A stretch of DNA of 64,000 bases from Spongisporangium articulatum (GTDB lineage: Bacteria > Actinomycetota > Actinomycetes > Actinomycetales > Kineosporiaceae): NCBI RefSeq assembly GCF_044465595.1, contig NZ_JBITLV010000008.1:134568-198567 (forward strand), written 5' to 3'. The stretch's first letter is position 1; each line of letters opens with the position of its first letter. Positions 50,617 through 59,222 of the stretch are shown one piece after another. A program made the position numbers and the translations under genes. The notes below the pieces were generated by a model. That model did not search any database and was not told where the DNA came from. It saw only the letters and a program-made list of their open reading frames with translations.

Positions 50617-51659
50617 AAGTGGGAGAGGATCTCCTCCGCGGCCTGCACCGGGGTCAGCTCACCGGCCAGCACCTGCTGCTCGAGCGCGGCGGCCAGGGAC
50701 CGGGCCGGCTCCTCGCGCAGGCGGGCCAGCAGGCCGTCGCGGACCATCGCCCGGGTCCAGTCGATCAGCTGCCGCTGCCGGCGCTGGGCGAACGCGCCGG
50801 CCTCGACCAGGGCGGCGCGGTGCTTCAGGACGGTGGCCCACACGTCGTCCAGGCCCGTCCCCTCCTGCGCGCTGCAGGTCAGCACCTCGGGCTTCCAGCC
50901 GCCCTCGCCGACGGCCCCGATCAGGCGCAACGCCCCGGACAGTTCGCGCGCGGCCCGCCAGGCCTCGTTCTCGTGCGGACCGTCCGCCTTGTTCACGGCG
51001 ATCAGGTCCGCCAGCTCGAGCACGCCCTTCTTGATGCCCTGCAGCTGGTCGCCGGAACGGGCCAGGGACAGGATCAGGAACGTGTCCACCATGTCGGCGA
51101 CCGTCGTCTCCGACTGCCCGACGCCGACGGTTTCGACGATCACCACGTCGTAGCCAGCGGCCTCCACGATGATCATCGCCTCGCGGGTCGCCGCCGCCAC
51201 TCCCCCGAGCGTGCCGGCGGTCGGCGAGGGCCGGACGAAGGCGTTCTCGTCCGTGGCCAGGCGGTTCATCCGGGTCTTGTCACCCAGGATGCTGCCGCCC
51301 GTGCGGGTCGAGCTCGGGTCGACCGCGAGGACGGCGACCCGGTGACCGGCCGCCGTCAACCGCGAACCCAGCGCATCGATGAACGTCGACTTGCCCGCCC
51401 CGGGGACGCCCGTGACGCCGAGCCGGATGGTGGCCGCACCATCCCCCGCGCCATCCCCCGCGCCATCCACCGCGCCGTCCGCTGCGTCGTCCGCCGCACC
51501 GACCGCGGGCGCGAGCTGGGCGAGCAGCTCCTGCGCCTGCCGCCGGTGGTCCGGCCGGGTCGACTCGACCAGGGTGATGGCCCGGGCCATCCACGTCCGG
51601 GAGCCCTTGCGGATCTCCTCGGCGGCCGTGTCGACGTCGAAGGACGGTCTGGGAGACAC
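50610..51659 (-). CDS. meaB: Methylmalonyl-CoA mutase-associated GTPase MeaB
   Basis: This 349-residue G3E GTPase loads and protects methylmalonyl-CoA mutase. Walker A is GVPGAGKSTFIDAL, LAVDPSSTRTGGSILGDKTR is the MeaB signature, VETVGVGQSE is the switch II region and NKAD the base-recognition motif. Residues about 53-75 hold an Asp/Gly/Ala repeat (DGAGDGAGDGA) from a tandem DNA repeat. The GTG start is 4 nt after the mutB stop. The stop codon lies inside a repeat arm. Confidence 0.95.
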   Translation of the reverse strand: MSPRPSFDVDTAAEEIRKGSRTWMARAITLVESTRPDHRRQAQELLAQLAPAVGAADDAADGAVDGAGDGAGDGAATIRLGVTGVPGAGKSTFIDALGSRLTAAGHRVAVLAVDPSSTRTGGSILGDKTRMNRLATDENAFVRPSPTAGTLGGVAAATREAMIIVEAAGYDVVIVETVGVGQSETTVADMVDTFLILSLARSGDQLQGIKKGVLELADLIAVNKADGPHENEAWRAARELSGALRLIGAVGEGGWKPEVLTCSAQEGTGLDDVWATVLKHRAALVEAGAFAQRRQRQLIDWTRAMVRDGLLARLREEPARSLAAALEQQVLAGELTPVQAAEEILSHLS

Positions 51660-51663
51660 GAAC

Positions 51664-53925
51664 TCAGTGACCCAGCCGCTCGCCGAGGGTCTTCAGCAGG
51701 TCGAGCGCCGACTCCGCGATCACCGTGCCGGGCGGGTAGATCGCCGCGGCTCCGGCCGCACGCAGCGCGTCGTAGTCCTGCGGCGGGATGACCCCGCCGA
51801 CCACGATCAGGACGTCGCCCGCCCCGAGCGCCTCCAGCTCCTCCTTCAGCGCCGGCACCAGCGTGAGGTGCCCGGCGGCCAGGGAGTTCACGCCGACCAC
51901 GTGCACGTCGGCCTCGACGGCCTGCCGCGCCACCTCGGCCGGGGTCTGGAACAACGGGCCCACGTCGACGTCGAAGCCGAGGTCGGCGAAGGCCGTGGCG
52001 ATCACCTTCTGGCCGCGGTCGTGCCCGTCCTGGCCCATCTTGGCCACCAGGATGCGGGGACGGCGGCCCTCGGCCTCGGCGAAGGCGTCGGCCGCGGCCC
52101 GGGCGGCGTCGACGGCCCCGGCCTCGCCGTCACGGGATGCCTCGTCGCGGTACACCCCGGTGATGGTACGGATCTGCGCCTGGTGCCGGCCGTAGACGGC
52201 CTCCAGCGCGTCGGAGATCTCGCCCACCGTGGCCTTGGCCCGGGCCGCGTCGATGGCCAGCTTCAGCAGGTTCCCGTCCAGCCCCGCGGCGCGGGTGCCC
52301 GCCTGCGCCTCGCCGGCCGCGTTCGTCAGGGCGTTCAACGCCCGCTCGACGTCGTCCGCGGAACGCTCCTCGCGCAGCCGGCGCAGCTTGTCCAGCTGGC
52401 GGGCCCGCACGTCGGCGTTGTCGACCTTGAGAACCTCGATCTGGTCCTCGTTCTCGGGCCGGAACGTGTTCACGCCGATCACCGGCTGGCGGCCCGAGTC
52501 GATCCGCGCCTGGGTGCGGGCGGCGGCCTCCTCGATGCGCAGCTTCGGGATGCCCTCCTCGATCGCCTTGGCCATCCCGCCGGCCTGCTCCACCTCCTGG
52601 ATGTGCTGCCAGGCGCGGCGGGCCAGGTCGTAGGTCAGGCGCTCGACGTACGCCGAACCGCCCCACGGGTCGATCGTGCGGGTGGTGCCCGACTCCTGCT
52701 GCAGCAGCAGCTGGGTGTTGCGGGCGATCCGGGCCGAGAAGTCGGTCGGCAGGGCCAGCGCCTCGTCGAGGGCGTTGGTGTGCAGCGACTGCGTGTGGCC
52801 CTGGGTCGCCGCCATCGCCTCGATGCACGTGCGCACGGCGTTGTTGAACACGTCCTGTGCGGTCAGCGACCACCCGGAGGTCTGCGAATGCGTCCGCAGC
52901 GACAGGGATTTCGGGTTCAGCGAGCCGCCCTCGGGGGCGAACTGGTTGACCAGGCGGGCCCACAGCAGGCGCCCGGCGCGCATCTTGGCGACCTCCATGA
53001 AGAAGTTCATCCCGATCGCCCAGAAGAAGCTCAGGCGCGGCGCGAACCTGTCCACGGCCAGCCCGGCGCCGACGCCGGCGCGCAGGTACTCGATGCCGTC
53101 GGCCAGCGTGTAGGCCAGCTCCAGGTCGGCCGTCGCCCCGGCCTCCTGGATGTGGTACCCCGAGATCGAGATCGAGTTGAACTTCGGCATCTTCTCCGAG
53201 GTGTAGCTGAAGATGTCGGAGATGATCTGCATGCTCGGGGCGGGCGGGTAGATGTAGGTGTTGCGGACCATGAACTCCTTGAGGATGTCGTTCTGGATCG
53301 TCCCCGCGAGGAGTTCCGGCGCCACCCGCTGCTCCTCCGCCGCCACGACGTAGAGCGCGAGAACCGGCAGTACGGCGCCGTTCATGGTCATCGAGACCGA
53401 CATCTTGTCCAGCGGGATGCCCTCGAACAGCTGGCGCATGTCGTAGATCGAGTCGATCGCCACGCCCGCCATGCCGACGTCGCCGATCACGCGCGGGTTG
53501 TCCGAGTCGTAACCGCGGTGCGTCGGCAGGTCGAACGCGACGCTCAGGCCCTTCTGGCCGGCGGCGAGATTGCGCCGGTAGAAGGCGTTCGACTCCTCCG
53601 CGGTGGAGAAGCCGGCGTACTGCCGGATGGTCCACGGCTGGGTCACGTACATCGCCGGGTACGGCCCGCGCAGGTACGGCGGGGTGCCGGGGTAGCCGTT
53701 CGTGAAGTCGAGGCCGTCGAGGTCGGCCGCCGTGTAGAGCGGCTTCACGTCGATGCCCTCGGGCGTGTGCCACGGCTCGGGCTCAGGGGCGCCGAGCGCG
53801 TCGTGCCACTCCTTCAGAACATCCGGCTGGACGACGTCCGCCGCCGCGGGCGCGTCGGCGCCGGTCGGGTTCAGCGGGACGTCCGAGAAGTCCGGCACGG
53901 CCGTGGTTTCTGGTGTGGCGGTCAC
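51664..53925 (-). CDS. mutB: Methylmalonyl-CoA mutase large (alpha) subunit
   Basis: This 753-residue catalytic subunit interconverts methylmalonyl-CoA and succinyl-CoA. FDLPTHRGYDSDNPR is the substrate signature of true methylmalonyl-CoA mutases, and MGQDGHDRGQKV holds the cobalamin His ligand (DxHxxG). It acts as a heterodimer with MutA. The start overlaps the mutA stop (ATGA). MeaB and the adenosyltransferase support it. Confidence 0.97.
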   Translation of the reverse strand: MTATPETTAVPDFSDVPLNPTGADAPAAADVVQPDVLKEWHDALGAPEPEPWHTPEGIDVKPLYTAADLDGLDFTNGYPGTPPYLRGPYPAMYVTQPWTIRQYAGFSTAEESNAFYRRNLAAGQKGLSVAFDLPTHRGYDSDNPRVIGDVGMAGVAIDSIYDMRQLFEGIPLDKMSVSMTMNGAVLPVLALYVVAAEEQRVAPELLAGTIQNDILKEFMVRNTYIYPPAPSMQIISDIFSYTSEKMPKFNSISISGYHIQEAGATADLELAYTLADGIEYLRAGVGAGLAVDRFAPRLSFFWAIGMNFFMEVAKMRAGRLLWARLVNQFAPEGGSLNPKSLSLRTHSQTSGWSLTAQDVFNNAVRTCIEAMAATQGHTQSLHTNALDEALALPTDFSARIARNTQLLLQQESGTTRTIDPWGGSAYVERLTYDLARRAWQHIQEVEQAGGMAKAIEEGIPKLRIEEAAARTQARIDSGRQPVIGVNTFRPENEDQIEVLKVDNADVRARQLDKLRRLREERSADDVERALNALTNAAGEAQAGTRAAGLDGNLLKLAIDAARAKATVGEISDALEAVYGRHQAQIRTITGVYRDEASRDGEAGAVDAARAAADAFAEAEGRRPRILVAKMGQDGHDRGQKVIATAFADLGFDVDVGPLFQTPAEVARQAVEADVHVVGVNSLAAGHLTLVPALKEELEALGAGDVLIVVGGVIPPQDYDALRAAGAAAIYPPGTVIAESALDLLKTLGERLGH

Positions 53926-55886
53926 TGCGCGCCTCCTTCGATCCCGGCGACGGCCTGCGCCTCGCGCAGCACGGCCAGGGCGTCGACCCCGGTGAACACG
54001 TAGCCGTCGATCCCTGCGGCCGCGTCGGACTCCGCCCGGTCGCCGGCCTTTCCGGCCAGCCAGACGTGCCGGGCCCCGGCCTGTTTCAGCGCCTCGGCGA
54101 CCGGAGCCGCGTGCTCGGCGTAGACCTTGTCCGACGTCGCGAGCACCGCGGCCACGGCGCCCGACTTGGTGAACGCCTCGGCGATCGCCACAGGGTCGGT
54201 ACCGGCAGCGCCGAGGTCGGCGCTGTTCGGGGTGGCGAACCCACCGGCCTGGAAGAGCGCGGCCGCGAACGTGACCCGCGCCGTGTAGGCGCTGGCCGGG
54301 CCGAGCGCGGCGACGAACACGCTCGGCCGCGAACCGTTCGCCTCGGTGGCCGCGTCGGCCGCGTCGCGCAGCGCCTCGTACTCGTCGGCGTAGCGCCGCA
54401 CCGGCAGCCCACCCTCACGCCGCGCCGCCTCGGGGTAGGGCGTCCGCTCGACCGGCGCCTCGGCGACGTTCGGGAACTCGCTGACGCCGGTCAGCTGGTC
54501 GCGCCGCGTGGCCAGGTTCTTGGCCCGCCGGTCCCACACCGCGTCCAGTCGCCGGAGGACCAGCCCGGAGTCCAGCGCCGCCACGATGCCGCCCGCCCGC
54601 TCCAGCTCCTGGAACCAGGCCCAGGCGGCCGCGGCCAGGTCGTCGGTCAGCTTCTCGACGTAGTACGAACCGCCCGCCGGGTCGATCACCCGGGCCACGT
54701 GACTCTCGAGCACGAGCAGGGACGACGTGTTGCGGGCGATCCGCCGGGCCAGGTCGTCGCTCAGCCCGATGGCCGCGTCGAACGGCTGCACGGTGACCGC
54801 CTGCGCGCCGCCCACGCCGGCGCCGAAACAGGCCAGCGTCGTGCGCAGCATGTTCACCCAGGGGTCTCGGCGGCTCATCATCGCCGAGCTGGTCACGCCG
54901 TGCTGGCGCTGCCCGCGGGCCGCCTCGGGCACGCCGAGGACCTCACCGACGCGCGCCCAGACCCGGCGTGCAGCGCGGAACTTCGCGATGGTCAGGAACT
55001 GGTCGGCGCTGGCGGCGTAACGGAACTCCAGCTGCCCGAAGGCCTGCTCGGCGGTGAACCCGGCGGCCACGAGCGCGCGCACGTAGGCGACGCCGGTGGC
55101 CAGCGCGGCGCCCAGCTCGTCGGCGTCCGAACCGCCGGCCTCGTGGTAGGGCGTCGCGTCGACGACGGCCGCCCGGATACCGGTGAACTCGTCCCGGGTG
55201 CGCGCGGCGAGCGCCGTCAGCACCGAGAGCCCGGCGGCGACGTCCGAGTCGCCCGTGCGGGCGTGCAGGCCGATCGGGTCGGCGCCCAGATTGCCGCCGA
55301 CCGACTCCGGCAGCACGCCACGGGAGGCGACGACGCCGAGGTACTCGGTGGCGGCGGCCTCGGTGGCGGCCCCCGCGTCGAGCACGACGGGGGCGAGGTC
55401 GAGGTACACGTCGCGCAGCACGTCGTCCAGGCTGCCCAGCGGGATCGCGCCCTCGCCGACCGCCAGCCACAGCGACGTGACGCCGTTCTCCAGGTCGGTC
55501 ATGACCTGGTCGTGGGCGATCTTCGGGTCGGGGTGGGCGTGCCGTTGCCGGACGTCCCAGCCGGTCTGCGAGGTTCCCGTGGCGGTCGCGGCCCGGGTGA
55601 AGGGGACCGCACCGGGCGCGCCGTCGTGATCGGCCGTCGCACTGCCGCCCGGGGCGTCGTCGGCCGTGTACAGCGGCAGGACGTCGATGCCGTCGTAGGT
55701 GGTCGTGCTCAGCTTCGCCTCGGCCAGGTCGAGCTGATCAGGGCCGTCCCCTTCGCCCAGAGCGCCCGACTTGCGCAGCACGGCGGCGACGGCGGCCCGC
55801 CAGTCGTCCCGACCGGCGGCGTCGAAGGCCGCTGCGAGGTCGAGATGGTCCGGCGGCTGCGGCTGATCATCCAGGGCAGCGGTCAT
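53922..55886 (-). CDS. mutA: Methylmalonyl-CoA mutase small (beta) subunit
   Basis: This 654-residue partner of MutB has the same barrel-plus-B12-domain plan but lacks the DxHxxG cobalamin motif (the position reads around FVAALGPASAYTARV), as normal for the non-catalytic subunit. DPAGGSYYVEKLTD is conserved with MutB. A TACGCT box lies 7 nt before the ATG, suggesting a leaderless operon mRNA mutA-mutB-meaB. Confidence 0.95.
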   Translation of the reverse strand: MTAALDDQPQPPDHLDLAAAFDAAGRDDWRAAVAAVLRKSGALGEGDGPDQLDLAEAKLSTTTYDGIDVLPLYTADDAPGGSATADHDGAPGAVPFTRAATATGTSQTGWDVRQRHAHPDPKIAHDQVMTDLENGVTSLWLAVGEGAIPLGSLDDVLRDVYLDLAPVVLDAGAATEAAATEYLGVVASRGVLPESVGGNLGADPIGLHARTGDSDVAAGLSVLTALAARTRDEFTGIRAAVVDATPYHEAGGSDADELGAALATGVAYVRALVAAGFTAEQAFGQLEFRYAASADQFLTIAKFRAARRVWARVGEVLGVPEAARGQRQHGVTSSAMMSRRDPWVNMLRTTLACFGAGVGGAQAVTVQPFDAAIGLSDDLARRIARNTSSLLVLESHVARVIDPAGGSYYVEKLTDDLAAAAWAWFQELERAGGIVAALDSGLVLRRLDAVWDRRAKNLATRRDQLTGVSEFPNVAEAPVERTPYPEAARREGGLPVRRYADEYEALRDAADAATEANGSRPSVFVAALGPASAYTARVTFAAALFQAGGFATPNSADLGAAGTDPVAIAEAFTKSGAVAAVLATSDKVYAEHAAPVAEALKQAGARHVWLAGKAGDRAESDAAAGIDGYVFTGVDALAVLREAQAVAGIEGGAQ

Positions 55887-55958
55887 ACGGCTCAGCGTAG
55901 GAACCCCGTCGCCTCACGTCACACCCGCTGCCGTGACATCCCCCACTGTCCCTCCCCC

Positions 55959-56063
55959 CGTCGATCATGCGCAAACGCAGCACCACCGCGTCGATCATGC
56001 GCAAACACATGATGCGTTTGCGCATGATCACCGTGGAAATGCTGCGTTTGCGCATGATCGACG
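55959..56063. repeat. GATCATGC nested inverted-repeat array, site 4 (architecture A)
   Basis: Four GATCATGCGCAAACGCA-type units form two nested pairs. Outer arms at 55959-55982 and 56040-56063 are perfect 24-nt inverted repeats. The inner pair (55993-56010 and 56012-56029) is an 18-nt palindrome with one mismatch and a one-base centre. It lies between the BON-gene stop (56078) and the mutA start (55886), in the same design and length as the array at 20154-20258. Confidence 0.85.
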
Positions 56064-56077
56064 CGGGGAGGGGCGCG

Positions 56078-56908
56078 TCAGGGCACGTCGATGTGGTCCT
56101 CGGTGACCCCGGGGGCGGCGGTGCGGGCCACGGCGCGCAGCACGGCGCTCTCGGCGGCGGCCGTGCGCACGCTCCCGCGCACGACGGCCTTACCGTCGGT
56201 GTACCGCACGATCAGGCCACCCCCCGGCGCGGGCACCGCCCGGACGACGGCGGCCAGCTCCCCCACCTGCGGCGAGTCGGCCTCGGCCAACGACGGGTCC
56301 AGCATCAGCTGGTCGTCCACCGGCCGGCCGGCGGACCCGACCGCCGCGAGCACGGCCTGGCGCTGCTCGTCCGAGCCGACCCATCCGGTCAGCCGGACGC
56401 CGCCCCCGGCGAAGGTCAGGCTGAACGGCAACTGATCCCGGGGCTGGCCCGCGGGAGCGGGTTCACCCGCCACGCCGGGCGCGGGTGCTTCGGTGGGGGC
56501 GGGCGCCGGCGGGGGCGACGGCTCCGGCACGGGCACCGGGACGGCGGGCGCCCCGACCGCCGGGGCGACCACGGTCACCGCCCGTACCCCGCGCACCGTG
56601 AGGACGGCCGCCCGGGCCCGCGGCCCGTCGTCCGCGGCCAGCCCGCGCAGGACGACGTCGCGCCCGCTCACGTCGACCCGCGCCTGGGGCAGGTCGACGG
56701 CGTTCAGGGCGATCGTCGTCCGGCCGGTCAGGTCGTCCTCGACGTGCCCGCGCACGACGGTCGCCTGCAGGACGAACAGGGCGGTCAGCCCGGCGACCCC
56801 GGCCACGACCGGCATGGCCAGCCGGGAGTTCGCGGCCGCGACCCAGCCCGTGGAGATCAGCCCGGTCACCCGCGCACCGACCCGGCTGACGGCGTCCCCA
56901 CGGTTCAT
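56078..56908 (-). CDS. Membrane-anchored BON-like domain protein
   Basis: This 276-residue protein has an N-terminal cytoplasmic stretch, one transmembrane helix (residues about 31-52, AMPVVAGVAGLTALFVLQA) and a large extracytoplasmic part. Two BON-like alpha/beta units flank a Pro/Ala/Val linker; the second (GGGVRLTGWVGSDEQRQAVL, then VDDQLMLDP) resembles the OmpATb/ArfA BON region, but no OmpA domain follows. The ATG overlaps the stop of the HhH gene (ATGA), so the two are coupled. Function is unknown. Confidence 0.7.
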   Translation of the reverse strand: MNRGDAVSRVGARVTGLISTGWVAAANSRLAMPVVAGVAGLTALFVLQATVVRGHVEDDLTGRTTIALNAVDLPQARVDVSGRDVVLRGLAADDGPRARAAVLTVRGVRAVTVVAPAVGAPAVPVPVPEPSPPPAPAPTEAPAPGVAGEPAPAGQPRDQLPFSLTFAGGGVRLTGWVGSDEQRQAVLAAVGSAGRPVDDQLMLDPSLAEADSPQVGELAAVVRAVPAPGGGLIVRYTDGKAVVRGSVRTAAAESAVLRAVARTAAPGVTEDHIDVP

Positions 56909-57540
56909 CGGGCGCGCCGGCCGGAGACCAGGGTGGCGGTCAGCTGGGCGAAGCCGTTCTCGTCCCCGGTGGCCAGCAGGCGGGCCTGCTCGGGCCAGGT
57001 GGCCAGGCTCGGCGCGAACCGCAGGCCGGCGGCGCGGATCGCCGCCTCGATGGTCTCGACGTCGGTACGGGCCAGGGCGTCGAACGTGAGGATCCCGGCG
57101 GCATTCAGGGCGCCGGCCATCTTCGGGCCGACCCCCTCGATGCGCTGCAGGTTGTCCTGCTGGACGGCGACCCGCGCCCGGGGGGCCGGACGCTGCCGGG
57201 ACCGGCTCTGGGTCGGGATCAGCACGGCCAGGGGGTCGGGTTCGGAGTCGGGGTCGGACGGCGCCTCGGGCTCGGTGCCCGACTCGTCCGCGAGATCGAT
57301 GACCGCGGGCGCGTTCTCGGCCGCATCCGGGGGCGCGGTCTCGTCGGCCGACTGCGCCTTCGGGGCACCCGACGCACCGGGCACGCGCCGCGGCAAGGGC
57401 TTGAGCGTGAGCTCCGGCCGGGGCGCGCCGTTGCGCTCGGGCTCGGTGTAGAGGTGACTGTGCAGGACCCAGCCGACGACGGCCCCCAGCCCGAAGGCCA
57501 GGGCCAGCATGATCAGGGACTGCCCGAGGAACCACGCCAT
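56905..57540 (-). CDS. Membrane protein with C-terminal helix-hairpin-helix
   Basis: This 211-residue protein has an N-terminal transmembrane helix (QSLIMLALAFGLGAVVGWVL), an acidic Pro/Glu/Asp-rich linker and a C-terminal HhH-type domain (LQRIEGVGPKMAGALNAAGI). The domain resembles the C-terminal DNA- or nucleic-acid-contacting region found in several actinobacterial membrane proteins. With the overlapping BON gene it forms a conserved-looking two-gene unit of unknown role. SD-like GGAGC precedes the ATG. Confidence 0.7.
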   Translation of the reverse strand: MAWFLGQSLIMLALAFGLGAVVGWVLHSHLYTEPERNGAPRPELTLKPLPRRVPGASGAPKAQSADETAPPDAAENAPAVIDLADESGTEPEAPSDPDSEPDPLAVLIPTQSRSRQRPAPRARVAVQQDNLQRIEGVGPKMAGALNAAGILTFDALARTDVETIEAAIRAAGLRFAPSLATWPEQARLLATGDENGFAQLTATLVSGRRAR

Positions 57541-57686
57541 GAGGTGCTCCGTGCGCTCGTCGTGAAAAGACGCACGGCGGACCTGGGTCGCCGTGCCGGT
57601 ACGGGCACGATGCCACAGTCAGTGATGCAACGGTCACATATTGTCGTTGGGCGGCGCAGTGTCGTCACAACCGCCGCAAGCGCCCC

Positions 57687-57753
57687 AAGATCGCCTTCGC
57701 TGCCGGGTTCCGACGAGCGGAACTGAGCGACTCCCGGCACGCCGGGCGATCAT
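57687..57753. repeat. 67-nt intergenic palindromic repeat, copy 3
   Basis: The element runs from AAGATCGC to GCGATCAT and matches the reverse complement of copy 2 at about two thirds of 67 positions without gaps, including the block CGAGCGGAACTG. It lies between the HhH gene start and the lysA stop, 26 nt from the latter. Confidence 0.7.
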
Positions 57754-57778
57754 CTGCCTGAGGGCCGCCGGCCCACCG

Positions 57779-59218
57779 TCAGCCGACGTCGAGCGCCAGG
57801 AGGTCGTCCTCGGTCTCGCGGCGCACGATCACGCGGGCCTCGCCGTCGCGCACGGCGACGACCGGCGGGCGCGGTACGTGGTTGTACTGGCTGGCCATGC
57901 TGCGGCAGTAGGCGCCGGTCGCGGGGACGGCGAGCAGGTCGCCGGGCGCGACGTCCGAGGGCAGGAACTCGTCCCGGACGACGACGTCCCCACTCTCGCA
58001 GTGCTTCCCGACGACCCTCGACAGGACGGGCCCGGCACTCGACGCCCGTGACGCGAGGGTGCACGAGTAGTCGGCGTCGTAGAGCGCGGTGCGGATGTTG
58101 TCGCTCATCCCGCCGTCCACGCTGACGTACCGGCGCGCGGCCCCGCCGTCGAGCGGGACGTCCTTGACGGTGCCGACCCGGTAGAGCGTGAACGCGCTGG
58201 GCCCGGCGATGGCCCGGCCCGGTTCCACCGAGATGCGCGGCACGTCGATGCCCAGGCCGCGGCACTCGCGCAGCACGATCGCCGCCAGCTGGTCGGCCAA
58301 CGCCTTCGGTTCCAGCGGGTCGTGCTCGCTGGTGTAGGCGATGCCGTACCCGCCGCCGAGGTCCATCTCCGGCAGGTCCACCCCGTGCTGGACCTTCGTC
58401 GCGGCGTGCAGGTCGAGCAGCCGGCGCACCGCGACCTCGAAGCCGCCGGTGTCGAAGATCTGCGAGCCGATGTGACTGTGCAGGCCCCGCAGCTCCAGCT
58501 CGGGCAGGGCCAGGATCTTCGCGATCGCCGCCGCCGCATGACCTTCCGACAACGACAGGCCGAACTTCTGGTCCTCGTGGGCCGTCGACATGTACTCGTG
58601 GGTGTGGGCCTCGACGCCCACGGTCACCCGCACCATCACCGGCTGCCGCACCCCGTACCGGCGCGCCGCCTCGGCGACGCGGTCGATCTCGGTCAGGGAG
58701 TCGACCACGATCCGGCCGACGCCGTTGCTCACGGCCCGATCGATCTCGAAGTCCAGTTTGTTGTTGCCGTGCAGAGCGATCCGCTCCGGCGCGACGCCGG
58801 CCCGCAGCGCCACGGTGAGTTCGCCGCCCGAGCAGGTGTCGAGGTGCAGCCCGTCCTCGGCGACCCAGCGGGCGACGGCCGTGCACAGGAACGCCTTGCC
58901 CGCGTAGTAGACGTCGGCACCGCCCACCGCGGCGAACGCCTCGGCGAAGGCGTCGCGGAAAGCCGTTGCCCGGGAACGGAAGTCGGTCTCATCCAGGATG
59001 AAGGCCGGCGTCCCGAACCGCTCGGCCAGGCCGACGACGTCGAGCCCGCCGACCTCCAGGGCGCCGGCGGCGCCCCCCTGCGTCAGACGGGTCACCGTGC
59101 GCGCCCACAGGGCGGGCAGCAGGACGTTGGTGTCGTCCGGCGGCCGCAACCAGGCGGGAACCGTTGCGACAGAACCGTATCCCGGGGCATGCAGCGCCCC
59201 GGCCTCGTGTGCCGACAC
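57779..59218 (-). CDS. lysA: Diaminopimelate decarboxylase
   Basis: This 479-residue PLP enzyme makes L-lysine from meso-diaminopimelate. The PLP lysine is in VYYAGKAFLC, HSHIGSQIFD and LGGGYGIAY are barrel motifs, and GKHCESGDVV carries the Cys contributed across the dimer. It lies 4 nt after argS, in the same order as mycobacteria. In this genome hom is about 10 kb away rather than adjacent. Confidence 0.97.
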   Translation of the reverse strand: MSAHEAGALHAPGYGSVATVPAWLRPPDDTNVLLPALWARTVTRLTQGGAAGALEVGGLDVVGLAERFGTPAFILDETDFRSRATAFRDAFAEAFAAVGGADVYYAGKAFLCTAVARWVAEDGLHLDTCSGGELTVALRAGVAPERIALHGNNKLDFEIDRAVSNGVGRIVVDSLTEIDRVAEAARRYGVRQPVMVRVTVGVEAHTHEYMSTAHEDQKFGLSLSEGHAAAAIAKILALPELELRGLHSHIGSQIFDTGGFEVAVRRLLDLHAATKVQHGVDLPEMDLGGGYGIAYTSEHDPLEPKALADQLAAIVLRECRGLGIDVPRISVEPGRAIAGPSAFTLYRVGTVKDVPLDGGAARRYVSVDGGMSDNIRTALYDADYSCTLASRASSAGPVLSRVVGKHCESGDVVVRDEFLPSDVAPGDLLAVPATGAYCRSMASQYNHVPRPPVVAVRDGEARVIVRRETEDDLLALDVG

Positions 59219-59222
59219 TGCC

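Noticed and set aside
57634..57649. GTGATGCAACGGTCAC as a second CRP-like site
   Set aside because: The half-sites are separated by 8 rather than 6 bases, so it does not fit the CRP spacing.
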